This document shows, in pieces, positions 25,280-34,186 of a stretch of DNA of 64,000 nt. The DNA is taken from contig NZ_CP067102.1 of the NCBI RefSeq assembly GCF_016616885.1, forward strand, positions 7,654,501 through 7,718,500, read 5' to 3'. The notes beneath the pieces were generated by a model, which worked only from the letters and a program-made list of their open reading frames with translations, did not search any database and was not told the DNA's origin. Positions within the stretch are counted from its first letter, which is position 1. Every line of letters starts with the position of its first letter. The translations under genes were made by a program, and so were the position numbers. The stretch comes from Bradyrhizobium diazoefficiens. Its GTDB lineage: Bacteria > Pseudomonadota > Alphaproteobacteria > Rhizobiales > Xanthobacteraceae.

Positions 25280-26242
25280 TCAGATCGCCCCTGTCTTCCC
25301 GCGAATGGCCATTGACCGCTTGATGACTTCTCGGGCATCGGCGTAGCGGCCCTGATCCTTGTAGAGATCGGCCAAGTTTTCCAGAACATCGGCGAGATCC
25401 GGATGGTTGGGACCGAGCGTCTTCTCCATGGTGGCGACCGATTGCTTGAACAGCCGCTCGGCATCGGCGTTGCGTCCCTGACGCGCGTAGAGTGCGGCCA
25501 AATTGTTCAGGGCCTGGGCGACGTCGGGATGGTCGGGTCCGTACGCCTTCTCGGTCACCGCCATCGCCCGCTTGAGCAGCCGCTCGGCATCGGCGTAGCG
25601 ATGACGGTGGATGTAGGCGTCGGCGAGGTTGCTCATCAACACCGTGGCTTCGGGATCGTCACGGCCGTGCGCCTTCTCGAGCACGGCGAGCCCGCGCTTG
25701 AACAACGGCTCGGCCTGGTCGTAACGGCCCTGATTGCTATAGACGGCGGCGAGATTGCTCAACGCCAGCACGATGGACGGGTCGTCCCGACCGACCGTCT
25801 TCTCCGAAATCGCGATCGACCGCTTGAGCAGTGGCTCGGCTTGCGCGTAATGCGCTTCCGCGCGGTAGAGGTCGCCGAGATTGTTCAGCACCATCGCGAC
25901 TTCCGGATGATCCGGGCCGAGCGTCTTCTCCCGGATGGCCAGCGCGCGCTTGTACAGCGGCTCGGCCACCGCGTATTGACCGAGATTGTAGTGAATCGTG
26001 CCGAGATCATTCAGCGGCATCGCGACATTGGCGTCGTCGGTGCCGAACTCCTTCTCGCGCAGGGCCAGGGCCTTCTGGGCCAGTGGCAGCGCTTCAATGT
26101 ACTTGCCGGCCCGGTAAAGCTCTTTCATCAGCAGGGTGAGCGTGCCTGCCTCATCCTCTGCCGCATAGGACGGCGCGCCCAGCGACAGGCTCAACGCGAG
26201 CGCGGTGACCGCAACACAGATCGATGCTTTCAGGACCTTCAT
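25280..26242 (-). CDS. Exported TPR-repeat protein (kinesin-light-chain type)
   Basis: A 320-residue protein with a signal peptide (about 1-27, 'APSYAAED') and seven 42-residue TPR units (about 33-318) of the pattern 'HPDVAQALNNLAALYARQGR...RAM'. The repeats and the leading 'AGKYIEALPLAQ' segment match the N-terminal half of the CHAT protease encoded at 571-3162, but the protein ends after the repeats. It may be a scaffold or a binding partner. It is in an operon with the exported protein gene at 24749. Confidence 0.85.
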   Translation of the reverse strand: MKVLKASICVAVTALALSLSLGAPSYAAEDEAGTLTLLMKELYRAGKYIEALPLAQKALALREKEFGTDDANVAMPLNDLGTIHYNLGQYAVAEPLYKRALAIREKTLGPDHPEVAMVLNNLGDLYRAEAHYAQAEPLLKRSIAISEKTVGRDDPSIVLALSNLAAVYSNQGRYDQAEPLFKRGLAVLEKAHGRDDPEATVLMSNLADAYIHRHRYADAERLLKRAMAVTEKAYGPDHPDVAQALNNLAALYARQGRNADAERLFKQSVATMEKTLGPNHPDLADVLENLADLYKDQGRYADAREVIKRSMAIRGKTGAI

Positions 26243-26309
26243 CGCGCGTTCCTTCGTCGCGGTTGTCTGGGACGTACGCGGTTTTGGTGCGCCTGGAGAC
26301 GGGACAGGT

Positions 26310-26666
26310 TCAATACGGGGTGGATAGCGCGGTCTTGTGACGCGACAAAAGGGAGCACACCGCGGCCGGTAGCCCGCTGATCACGCCGAGCGCGAAGATG
26401 TATCTCGCGCTGCCATCCCACGCCAAATACAGAACCGCGGCTCCATAAGCGAAGAGGGTCGTTCCGACGACAGTGGGGATCGGCGTCTTGGCGATGAGCC
26501 AATCGACCAAAGCAACCACAAGCGCGGGCGCAATGGACACGACATACACCAGCGCAGGTCCGGACAGACTATCCACGACAGCACCCGTGAGGAGGTAAAG
26601 CACAGCGTAGGATGAGATGGTTGCCACGGCGGGAAAGACAAAAAGAAAAACGAGGAATCGCTTCAT
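26310..26666 (-). CDS. Small polytopic membrane protein
   Basis: A 118-residue protein with four predicted transmembrane segments ('FLVFLFVFPAVATISSYAVLY', 'ALVYVVSIAPALVVALVDWL', 'VVGTTLFAYGAAVLYLAW' and 'FALGVISGLPAAVCSLL'). The start at 26666 (MKRFLVF) is chosen since the 16 residues before it are hydrophilic and out of character. Family not recognised with certainty. It lies between the TPR gene and a broken serine hydrolase on the same strand. Confidence 0.6.
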   Translation of the reverse strand: MKRFLVFLFVFPAVATISSYAVLYLLTGAVVDSLSGPALVYVVSIAPALVVALVDWLIAKTPIPTVVGTTLFAYGAAVLYLAWDGSARYIFALGVISGLPAAVCSLLSRHKTALSTPY

Positions 26667-26717
26667 GCCACAGGTCCAAACCCGTTGGTCGCTCCCGCCG
26701 ATGGCTTGGTTCAACGG

Positions 26718-27029
26718 CTAAAGGCCTGCCTTCACGATCGCGCGCAGCAGTCCCGCGTTGCTGAAGCCGATATCCTCGCGCGTCATCCCGATGCGCAGGA
26801 TCACCAATTTGCGCGAGGGAATGATCGCGATCACCTGGCGGAGATGCCCTTGCATCATGAAGGTGTCGGCGGGGAGATCGAAGCCCTGGCCCTGGGCCAG
26901 CCAAACGTGTCGACCTCGAGAATTGCGCTGGTCATCCCTAAGGGCTTGAACAGCCGCTCGCGTCAAGCCCACGATCGCCAGCGCTAAAATGCTGAGAACG
27001 AAGCCGAAAATCCTGAGCGCCCAACGCAT
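26718..27029 (-). pseudogene. Internally deleted serine hydrolase (beta-lactamase/6-aminohexanoate hydrolase type)
   Basis: A 103-codon frame that begins with a membrane-anchored N-terminus ('MRWALRIFGFVLSILALAIVG') and, after about 35 residues, jumps into the last 60 residues of a class C-like serine hydrolase ('LPADTFMMQGHLRQVIAIIPSRKLVILRIGMT'). The catalytic SxxK and YxN parts and some 350 residues are missing. The frame is retained across the junction, so the deletion was in-frame or the product is a chimera. It cannot be an active hydrolase. Confidence 0.6.
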
Positions 27030-27166
27030 GATCTTTCACCCGTGCCGGGACGCTTTCTACTACAGCGGGAACACGGTTCCAAGGCACTCGTCCAAGGCAC
27101 TCGCCCATGGCGATTATACGAAGTCGGCGATAAAACAGCGCGTGCGGGACACTGGACACGCGGCCG

Positions 27167-27829
27167 ATGGCATTCTGGATAGCTGTTACAGTCGGATTGG
27201 TGATCGCCTATCTGCTCGGCTCGATCCCGACGGGCTACCTCGCCGGGAAGCTGCTGAGAGGCATCGACATTCGCGAGCACGGCTCCAGATCCACCGGCGC
27301 CACGAATGTGTTGCGCACTCTCGGCAAATGGCCGGCTTTGGCAGTGCTCGTCATCGACGTGCTAAAAGGCGCGGCTGCGATCTTCGTTGCGCGCTGGTTC
27401 TGTCCCTGGCTCACTACGAAGCTGTCAGCGGCACCGCCGACGGACCTGCAGGCCTGGCTGCCATGGGTGGTGTGCCTCGCCGGCATCGCCGCGCTGCTTG
27501 GGCATGGCCGCTCGATTTGGCTGTATTTTACGGGCGGCAAGTCGGCTGCGACCGGGCTTGGCGTGTTGCTGGCGATGTCGTGGCCGGTGGGACTGGGGGC
27601 GGCAGCGGTCTTCGCTCTCGTGCTGGCGTTGGCCCGGATCGTCTCACTCAGCTCGATGCTCGCGGCGCTAACGGCCATCATCCTCGTCTGCGGCTTTGCG
27701 CACCCATGGCCGTATCGGCTGCTGGTGATCGCAGGCGGCCTCTATGTGATCGTTCGCCACCGCGCCAACATTCTGCGGCTGCTCGCGGGCACGGAGCCGC
27801 GGCTGGGGCGGAGTAGCGCGTCCGGTTAG
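27167..27829 (+). CDS. plsY: Glycerol-3-phosphate acyltransferase PlsY
   Basis: A 220-residue integral membrane enzyme that transfers acyl groups from acyl-phosphate to glycerol-3-phosphate, the first step of phospholipid synthesis. Family motifs: 'YLLGSIPTGYLAGK' (14-27), 'HGSRSTGATNVLRTLG' (39-54), 'HGRSIWLYFTGGKSAATGLGVLL'-type (about 111-130) and 'HRANI' near the end. Length equals the family norm. The stop overlaps the convergent gene at 27826 by 4 bp. Confidence 0.94.
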   Translation: MAFWIAVTVGLVIAYLLGSIPTGYLAGKLLRGIDIREHGSRSTGATNVLRTLGKWPALAVLVIDVLKGAAAIFVARWFCPWLTTKLSAAPPTDLQAWLPWVVCLAGIAALLGHGRSIWLYFTGGKSAATGLGVLLAMSWPVGLGAAAVFALVLALARIVSLSSMLAALTAIILVCGFAHPWPYRLLVIAGGLYVIVRHRANILRLLAGTEPRLGRSSASG

Positions 27830-28572
27830 TTCACCGCCTGAAGCGCGGCAGTGAAGGTGGCGAGGTCGGCGCGCGCCAGCTCGTCGGGCGCCCATTTCGG
27901 AAGGTCGGCGAGCTCTGCGATCACGCGGGCCCGATCCTGCGGCAGCAGAAAGCTTGCCCAGACCTCGCGCGTGTCGCGCAGTGCGGCTGCCACCAGCCGC
28001 GCGTTGGCGGGCTTGCTGGCGCCCTGGATCGCCGCGCAGACCGTGGTCAGGATGTAGACGGCGCTGTTCTTGCGGAAGCCTAAAAATCCCTCCTCGCGGA
28101 TGCGGGTGCGTTGCTCCGGCGCGAGCTCGGCCCAGAACAGTTGACCCGCAAGCGCCTCGCGCGCCATGCCGCGGATCATGAAACTCATCGCCACGGCGTA
28201 CTGGTCGCCATACTCGGTCATGTTGCGCGCAAGTGCCGCCAGATCAGGCTGCGGCCCCGGCCTCGCGCCGTAAAGGATGAACAGCTTGTGGGTCTGGTTT
28301 GCGGCGTCGGTCCAGTCCATCAGCCAGCTCATATCGCTGGCCTGCACGGGCGGCAGCGCGGCGAGAGCGTCGAGATCGAAGACATGGCCGAGCAGGGCAG
28401 CGACCTCCGGCCGGGTCAGATCGGGCCGCTCGCCCTTCTTCGCGACCCCGTCGACATAGACCTTGAAGGCCTTCGCGGCATCGCGCGCGGCGGCCAGATC
28501 GTGCGCGCCGTCGTGCGCCAGCGCGGGCGACACGAATGCGAAAAGGATCAGGAGAATTCTGACGATCGGCAT
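27826..28572 (-). CDS. Exported conserved protein, function unknown
   Basis: A 248-residue protein with a signal peptide (about 1-20, 'VSPALAHDG') and an all-helical-looking mature part ('LGHVFDLDALAALPP', 'LFWAELAPEQRTRIREEGFLGFRK', 'AALRDTREVWASFLLPQDR'). No catalytic motif seen. The start at 28572 is chosen because it opens the signal peptide; 28602 would add ten residues. It lies 65 bp downstream of the amidase gene on the same strand. Confidence 0.65.
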   Translation of the reverse strand: MPIVRILLILFAFVSPALAHDGAHDLAAARDAAKAFKVYVDGVAKKGERPDLTRPEVAALLGHVFDLDALAALPPVQASDMSWLMDWTDAANQTHKLFILYGARPGPQPDLAALARNMTEYGDQYAVAMSFMIRGMAREALAGQLFWAELAPEQRTRIREEGFLGFRKNSAVYILTTVCAAIQGASKPANARLVAAALRDTREVWASFLLPQDRARVIAELADLPKWAPDELARADLATFTAALQAVN

Positions 28573-28637
28573 GGAGGTCTCAAGCGGCGGTATTCTTAAC
28601 AATGGCCGTTGTTGGTCGCGGGCCGCGCCGCCGAGGT

Positions 28638-30254
28638 TCAGAGCGCCGGCAGGCCGGGTGGGGCCTTGCGCATCTGCGAGGCCTGCTCATAGGCGTAGGC
28701 GAGACGCAACAGCTTGTGCTCGCTCCAGGCACGGCCTGCGAAGCTGACACCGAGCGGATAGTCCGGCGTGTCCTTGCCGTCGGCCCCCGAGACGAAGCCT
28801 GCGGGCACCATGACGCTGGGATAGCCCGCCTTCGCGGCAATTGCTGCGCCGGTCGCGCCGGGGAATAGGACGGCGTCCAGCTTGTGCTGGTTCATGTAAG
28901 CGTCCATGCCGTGCGTCCTGGCGGCGAGAAGGTCCATCGCGCGCGCCGATTTGTATTCGCGCTCGCTCAGGTCGCCTTTGGTGAGGTCGGAGGCGAGAAA
29001 GAGGTCCTGGCCGAAACGCAGCGCTTCTTTCGCGTTCGCCGCATTGAAGGCGATGATGTCGGCCATGGTCTTGATCTCGGTATTGGTCGCCCAATCCTTC
29101 AGATAGAGGTTGAGACCGTATTTCAGCTCGTAAAGGAACACGATCGGCGACCCCGTTGGATTGCCCTTGTTGCTGCTCAGCGGGTTGCGGTTGAGCACGG
29201 CCATGCCGGTGCCTGGCCCGGCGATCCAGCCACGCGTCGGCATGTTGGCGCGCACGATGACGGCGCCGAGATCCTCGAGCACTTTGATGACTTCGGCCAT
29301 CAGCTTGGCCCCGTCGGATGGCAACTTGCCGTAGTAGAAATCGTTCAGCGGGTCGGCGGAGTCGCTCGGCACGCCGATGCGCGCGCCCTTCATCGCATCG
29401 CGCGCGAGGTCGGCCGTGTAGTCGGCTGGCCTACGCTGCCGCTCCGTCGCCGGGTCGCGCGGGTCCTTCGCCGCCAGCACGTTCAAAAGCATCGCGGCGT
29501 CGCGCACCGTGCGCGTCATCGGCCCTGCGGTGTCCTGGCTGTGCGCGATCGGCACGATGCCGGCGCGGCTGATCAGTCCGACGGTTGGCTTGACCGTGAC
29601 GAGGCCGTTCCGGGTCGCCGGGTGCAGCAGCGAGCCGGAGGTCTCGGTGCCGATCGAGGCCGCGCACAGACCGGCCGCGACGGCAACCGCCGACCCCGAG
29701 CTCGAGCCTCCCGGATCCACGAGCGGGATACCTCGATCGTCCATCAGCGTCGGCACGTAAGGGTTCTTCACCTGGCCGCCCAGCGACGAGTAGCCGGAGG
29801 GCATCTCGATCGCGAGGATGTTGGCGAACTCGGTCAAATTCGCCTTGCCCAGGATCATCGCGCCGGCCTTCCGCAGCAGCTTGACGACGGTGGCGTCCCT
29901 CTTGGCGCGCGCCCCCTCAAGCGCCAGCGAGCCCGCCGTGGTCGCTTGCCTGTCGCCGGTGGCGATGTTGTCCTTCACCAGGATCGGCACGCCGGCCAGT
30001 GGCCGCCTGGCTGATGGCCTGGCGCCGTCGAGCTCCGCTGCGATCGCGAGTGCGTCGGGATTGAGCGCGCGGACGGAATTCAGCATGGGCCCGCCGCGAT
30101 CATAGGCCGCGATGCGCGCGAGATAGGCGTTGGTCAGCGCCGTGGCGGTGACCCGGCCGCCGGACAGGGCATCGATGATGTCGCTCATCGGCGCGTCCTC
30201 GAGCGCCACCGCGGGCGCGGGCGGCGCTGCAGCGCGGCGGGTTGGCTTCTTCAT
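28638..30254 (-). CDS. Amidase (amidase signature family)
   Basis: A 538-residue amidase-signature hydrolase. The Ser-cisSer-Lys triad is complete: Lys94 ('VPILVKDN'), cis-Ser184 ('DPGGSSSGSAV') and nucleophile Ser208 ('GTETSGSLL'); the 24-residue spacing of the two serines is that of the family. The N-terminal 15 residues are Ala/Pro-rich with an Arg pair and do not form a clear signal peptide. Substrate unknown. The gene diverges from a GNAT gene; a perfect 19-bp palindrome sits 23 bp before its start. Confidence 0.9.
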   Translation of the reverse strand: MKKPTRRAAAPPAPAVALEDAPMSDIIDALSGGRVTATALTNAYLARIAAYDRGGPMLNSVRALNPDALAIAAELDGARPSARRPLAGVPILVKDNIATGDRQATTAGSLALEGARAKRDATVVKLLRKAGAMILGKANLTEFANILAIEMPSGYSSLGGQVKNPYVPTLMDDRGIPLVDPGGSSSGSAVAVAAGLCAASIGTETSGSLLHPATRNGLVTVKPTVGLISRAGIVPIAHSQDTAGPMTRTVRDAAMLLNVLAAKDPRDPATERQRRPADYTADLARDAMKGARIGVPSDSADPLNDFYYGKLPSDGAKLMAEVIKVLEDLGAVIVRANMPTRGWIAGPGTGMAVLNRNPLSSNKGNPTGSPIVFLYELKYGLNLYLKDWATNTEIKTMADIIAFNAANAKEALRFGQDLFLASDLTKGDLSEREYKSARAMDLLAARTHGMDAYMNQHKLDAVLFPGATGAAIAAKAGYPSVMVPAGFVSGADGKDTPDYPLGVSFAGRAWSEHKLLRLAYAYEQASQMRKAPPGLPAL

Positions 30255-30276
30255 GACGTGCCTCTCGGACGGAGAT

Positions 30277-30295
30277 ATGCTACGAAACGTAGCAT
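30277..30295. promoter_or_regulatory. Perfect palindrome between amidase and GNAT genes
   Basis: ATGCTACG-aaa-CGTAGCAT: two 8-bp arms with a 3-bp spacer in the 76-bp divergent gap. Size and symmetry are those of a TetR-type operator. Its position would cover both promoters. The regulator is not encoded next door. Confidence 0.7.
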
Positions 30296-30330
30296 TTATC
30301 CGGATTGCACGACAAGCCGATCAGGAGCCA

Positions 30331-30798
30331 ATGATGGACTGCGCGATCCGGCCTGCGCTTGACGATGACGCCGCCGACGTCAGCGCGGTGATCCTGCGTG
30401 CGCTACGCGAAACCAATGCAAAGGGTTATACCGACGAGATCATCGAAAGGATCGAGCGCAGCTTCAGCCCGGATGCCGTACGGGCGCTGATCGGGAAGCG
30501 CACCGTGTTTGTCGCCGCCGTCGGCAGCCGCGTCGTTGCGACCGCAAGTCTTGACGGGAGCGTCGTTCGTACGGTCTTCGTCGCTCCCGACGTTCAGGCC
30601 CGCGGCATCGGCAAGCTGCTGATGGCTGAGATCGAGCGTACCGCGCGCGAGCGGAAGATCCCTTCATTGACCGTTCCTTCCTCGGTCACCGCCGAAGCTT
30701 TCTACGCCCGGCTCGGGTTCAATGCCGTGCACGACAGCTATTTTGGTGACGAACGCACGATCATCATGAAGCGGCTGCTGAACGACTCCATCAAATAG
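30331..30798 (+). CDS. GNAT-family N-acetyltransferase
   Basis: A 155-residue acetyltransferase with the acetyl-CoA-binding 'VFVAPDVQARGIGKLLMAEIE' (motif A, R/QxxGxG/A) and the C-terminal 'AEAFYARLGF' motif. The start at 30331 (MMDCAIRPAL) has AGGAG six bases upstream; the N-terminus then begins directly with the first GNAT strand. Substrate unknown. It shares its upstream region with the divergent amidase, so joint regulation through the palindrome is likely. Confidence 0.88.
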   Translation: MMDCAIRPALDDDAADVSAVILRALRETNAKGYTDEIIERIERSFSPDAVRALIGKRTVFVAAVGSRVVATASLDGSVVRTVFVAPDVQARGIGKLLMAEIERTARERKIPSLTVPSSVTAEAFYARLGFNAVHDSYFGDERTIIMKRLLNDSIK

Positions 30799-31030
30799 CC
30801 CGGATACGTCGTCCGTACAGGGATTTTTGACGGATACGGAGAAATTCTTGCCGCGCCTATCCGTGGCGTTTCACCCCTCGATAGCATAAAAGTCGTGACG
30901 CTGAACTTCGCCAACGGGACCTAGTATCCCGGGCGTAGCCAGATCGCTGTCTGAGAAGGGTGAAGGCGTCACCCTTCGACGCGAAATCGCTTTTCTGGCA
31001 ATCGCGAACAGTTCAGTTCGCATCCTCTGC

Positions 31031-32203
31031 CTAGGCGATTTCCCGTGAGGGCACCGTTAGCGGTGTAGTTTCAACGGCGAGCGTCTCGTCCTGACGTGCG
31101 GGCCGCCGCAAAGAAAAGCTCTTCCGCAGCTTGAGTGCGGGCTTCTCGATGAAGTGCCAAGAGAAGGCCGCGAACAGCGCCGTCAGTACCAGGCTGGTGA
31201 TGAAATTGAAGGCGTTGCTGCGAATGTCCGGCAGTAGCCAATTCACGGCTTGCTGGATCGGGCAGGAATAGAGATAGATTCCGTAGGAGTAATCGCCCGT
31301 GTTGAGAATCCCAAGCCTTGGAAGCGGCGTCAATCCCAAGAAGACCGTGATGTAGGCGAGCATCGGTGTGGTTATGGCCTGGATGAGCACCGATGCAATC
31401 AAGTCTTGTGTCCCAATGAACTGGATCGCGGCAAGGCCGACGAAGCAAACCGCTACGAGCGACCACCTGAGTGGTATCGCATATCGGAATTGATAGAAGA
31501 GCAATCCAGCCAGAAACGCGGGAATGAGGCGCGCGGAGCCACGCTGGGCGAAGACGTAAGTGAGCGAGTCCAGAATCGGACCCGGATGCGGCGCCGTCAG
31601 TTGAAGCGCGATGCCGCCGGACACAACGAGAATCGTCACTGCCAGCACCAAAAGAGGTTTCTTGAGCAGACCCAGGAGAATAATGGCTGACATGACGAGG
31701 TAGCAGAACATCTCATGAGGGACGGTCCACAGCGACCCGTTGACAATCCCTACCTCGTGCCCGTTGAGAAACCTCGTATAGTGCGCGTTCTCAAAGACAC
31801 CCGGCAGTTCGTATTGAATGAGACCGACGATGCTGAGGAAGTACCTGAAGAACCGTTCGTCGCTGAAATAAGAGGCGATATCCAGGCTCGTGACGAGCGG
31901 TCCTAGCACCAGTGCCGAGAGAACGATTTCCACGACCAGGGCCGGCATGATCCGGAACCCGCGGTTCAGGATGAATGAGCTAAACGCGAGACGTTGTGCA
32001 CTTCCTCCGATCAGGAAGCCGCTAAGAGCAAAGAACATCGGCAGGATCGAAAACTGAAACATCCAGACCGGATCGAGCGGAGACCACGTTCCGGTAATCA
32101 GCGGAGCGTGAATGAGCACGACGCTGACGGCCAGAAATATGCGCAGGAAATCAAAGCCAGGTCCAAATCCTTGAACCTCGTCTAGTCGTTGCCCGATGGT
32201 CAC
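31031..32203 (-). CDS. Acyltransferase family 3 (OafA/NodX-like) membrane protein
   Basis: A 390-residue protein with about ten transmembrane segments. Residues 17-25 'FDFLRIFLA' and His about 31 ('VVLIHAPL') are the acyltransferase-3 signature; 'FFALSGFLIGGS' and 'YLYSCPIQQAV' follow. These enzymes O-acetylate or O-succinylate surface polysaccharides. The GTG at 32203 is chosen since AGAGGA lies five bases upstream and the protein starts close to the catalytic helix; an ATG at 32305 would add 34 hydrophilic residues. No polysaccharide cluster adjoins it. Confidence 0.85.
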   Translation of the reverse strand: MTIGQRLDEVQGFGPGFDFLRIFLAVSVVLIHAPLITGTWSPLDPVWMFQFSILPMFFALSGFLIGGSAQRLAFSSFILNRGFRIMPALVVEIVLSALVLGPLVTSLDIASYFSDERFFRYFLSIVGLIQYELPGVFENAHYTRFLNGHEVGIVNGSLWTVPHEMFCYLVMSAIILLGLLKKPLLVLAVTILVVSGGIALQLTAPHPGPILDSLTYVFAQRGSARLIPAFLAGLLFYQFRYAIPLRWSLVAVCFVGLAAIQFIGTQDLIASVLIQAITTPMLAYITVFLGLTPLPRLGILNTGDYSYGIYLYSCPIQQAVNWLLPDIRSNAFNFITSLVLTALFAAFSWHFIEKPALKLRKSFSLRRPARQDETLAVETTPLTVPSREIA

Positions 32204-32595
32204 GGAAGTCCTCTGAATTTCCTTGTCGCCGTCCCGCGAGCTTAATGAACTCGGTCGTGGCTGCACCAAGAGCCACGTCATTTTTGAGACTGCGCCAGGT
32301 TGCATGGGATGGATCGCGCGCGTTATTCTTGGCAGTGGCTTTGCGAAGTTACGATGACAGCGGCACAGCGCTGCCTGCTCTCATCACCAACATCGGCAAG
32401 GACGATTTGCGCGGACGCAAGGACAAGCCCCGCCTTGCCGGCCGCCCGATAGAGTCCAAGGTCGCGCGCTTCCGCCTTCGCGCTCGGCGGACAAGTCGCG
32501 CCCCCGGAATGACGGCGGCACGATCTTGATCCTAGCCGCCAAATGAACCACCATCGCGGCTGATCGCTCGCGGCAGAAGGAGCGAGGAAACGCGT
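32204..32595. other. 392-bp divergent intergenic region
   Basis: This lies between the divergent acyltransferase and acyl-CoA dehydrogenase-like genes and must hold both promoters. I see no palindrome, repeat or supported small gene. The sequence is GC-rich with coding-like bias by chance only. Confidence 0.4.
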
Positions 32596-33747
32596 ATGAA
32601 CGCAACCCTCGGAGCTGGCTTGGCCGAACGCGCCCGCGCCCTCGCACCGCTGATCGCAAGCGAGGCGCCGGAGATCGAGCGGACGCGGCGGCTGACGCCT
32701 TCCGTCGTCGACGCGCTGATCGAGAACGGGCTCTATCGTGCGCTGCTGCCGCAGAGTCTCGGCGGGTCGGAAGCACCGCCCGAGATTTTCATGCAGATGC
32801 TGGAGGAGATCGCGAAGGCCGATGCGTCCACGGCCTGGTGCCTCGGCCAATGCAGCGTCTGCGCCATGATCGCAGCCAGCCTCGACCACGACAGCGCGCA
32901 CGAGATCTTCAACACCGCCCCCGGCATCCTCGCCTGGGGCGCGGTGGCGCACGAGGCGCGCGCGGTCGAGGGTGGCTACCGTGTCACGGCGCGCTGGGAT
33001 TTCGCCTCGGGCTCGCTGCAGGCGAGCTGGCTCGGCGCGCATGTCCGCATCGTCAATGCCGACGGTACACCGCGCAAGACCCCCGAGGGTGCGCCGGAGA
33101 TGCGCACCATCCTGTTTCCGCTCGCAAGCGCCGTGATGCACGACGTCTGGCAGGCGATCGGGCTCGCCGGCACCGGCACCGATTCCTATGAGGTGCACGA
33201 CCTCTTCATCCCCGATCGCTTCGCTGCGTTTCGCGACGTGCCGGCGGCCTTGCGCGAGCCGGGCCCGCTCTACCGGCTTCCCACCGGATCGACCTTCAGC
33301 CTCGGCTTCGCCGCAGTCTCGCTCGGCGTGGCGCGTGCGACGCTGGATGCGGCGATTGCTCTGGCGCGCGCAAAGCATCAGTCGCTGGCGGCGAGCGCCA
33401 TGCGAGACAACCAGGCGGTCCAGGGTCTGATCGGCCGCACCGAGGCGGATCTGCGCGCCGCCCGCGCCTATCTCTATGCGACGGCAAATGCGATGTGGCG
33501 CGATCTTTCGGCGACCGGCACGTTCAGTCAGGCGCATCGCAGCGCCGTCCGCCTCGCTTCGACCTGGACCATCCAGCAATCGGCAAAAGTGGTCGACACC
33601 GCTTATCACATGGCCGGCGCCACCGCCGTATTCCGCAGCAATCCGTTCGAGCGACGGTTTCGTGACATGCACGCCATCACCCAGCAGATCCAGGCGCGCG
33701 ACACGCATTACGAGGATGTGGGGAAGGCGATTTTGCTGGGCGGTTGA
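32596..33747 (+). CDS. Acyl-CoA dehydrogenase-fold flavin enzyme (HsaA/DszC-like)
   Basis: A 383-residue protein with the three-domain acyl-CoA dehydrogenase fold: N-terminal helices ('LIENGLYRALLPQSLGGSEA', 'ADASTAWCLGQCS'), a mid beta-domain ('RWDFASGSLQASWLGAH', 'GTGTDSYEVHDLFIP') and a C-terminal four-helix domain ('HMAGATAVFRSNPFERRFRDMHAITQQIQ'). The 'AVFRSNPFERRFRDMHA' segment and lack of the usual catalytic Glu suggest the flavin-dependent monooxygenase branch rather than a true dehydrogenase. Electron donor and substrate unknown; no partner reductase nearby. Confidence 0.82.
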   Translation: MNATLGAGLAERARALAPLIASEAPEIERTRRLTPSVVDALIENGLYRALLPQSLGGSEAPPEIFMQMLEEIAKADASTAWCLGQCSVCAMIAASLDHDSAHEIFNTAPGILAWGAVAHEARAVEGGYRVTARWDFASGSLQASWLGAHVRIVNADGTPRKTPEGAPEMRTILFPLASAVMHDVWQAIGLAGTGTDSYEVHDLFIPDRFAAFRDVPAALREPGPLYRLPTGSTFSLGFAAVSLGVARATLDAAIALARAKHQSLAASAMRDNQAVQGLIGRTEADLRAARAYLYATANAMWRDLSATGTFSQAHRSAVRLASTWTIQQSAKVVDTAYHMAGATAVFRSNPFERRFRDMHAITQQIQARDTHYEDVGKAILLGG

Positions 33748-33830
33748 AACGGAGGGATAGCCGCAAGGCCGGTATGCTCCCTCCCCCGCTCGCGGCAGGC
33801 CAATCGCGTATGGAAGCGCTTCCCCTGTGG

Positions 33831-34117
33831 CCATCCTTCGAGACGCCCGCCGTTGGCGGGCCCTCAGGATGAGGACCGAATGTGCGGCCGTAGTTTTTGA
33901 CGGGCACCGATGCTGCCTAGCCTCATCCTGAGGAGACCGCAAAGCGGTCGTCTCGAAGGACGAGGCGCGGCTCAGGTCGCGCAAAATGCCATATGCGATG
34001 GCCCTCCCGCTCGCGGGGAGGGTTGGGGAGAGGGTGTTTCCGCCAACGAGACCCCCAAGAGGAAAGAGCCCTCACCCGAGCCTCCGGCGCGACCTCTCCC
34101 GCAAGCGGGAGAGGTTA
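33831..34117. repeat. Cluster of dispersed palindromic repeats
   Basis: In the 439-bp gap 33748-34186 there are two REP-like units in opposite orientation, 33831-33874 ('ccatccttcgagacgcccgc...ccctcaggatgagg') and 33921-33964 ('cctcatcctgagga...cgaaggacgagg'), then two units of the 'ccctcaccc...cctctcccgcaagcgggagagg' type at about 34001-34036 and 34069-34115. Related copies are at 58999-59129. They do not code. They may stabilise mRNA ends or be target sites. Confidence 0.85.
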
Positions 34118-34186
34118 ACCGAAAGAGCGGCGCGTCCCTGACATCAGACGATTCATTAGCGGAAATGCCCTCAACGGAGCATAGCC

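Noticed and set aside
33831..34117. A CRISPR array or tandem-repeat regulator in the repeat cluster.
   Set aside because: The units are palindromic, of two different kinds and in opposite orientation, with no regular spacers. They fit REP-type repeats seen elsewhere in the window.
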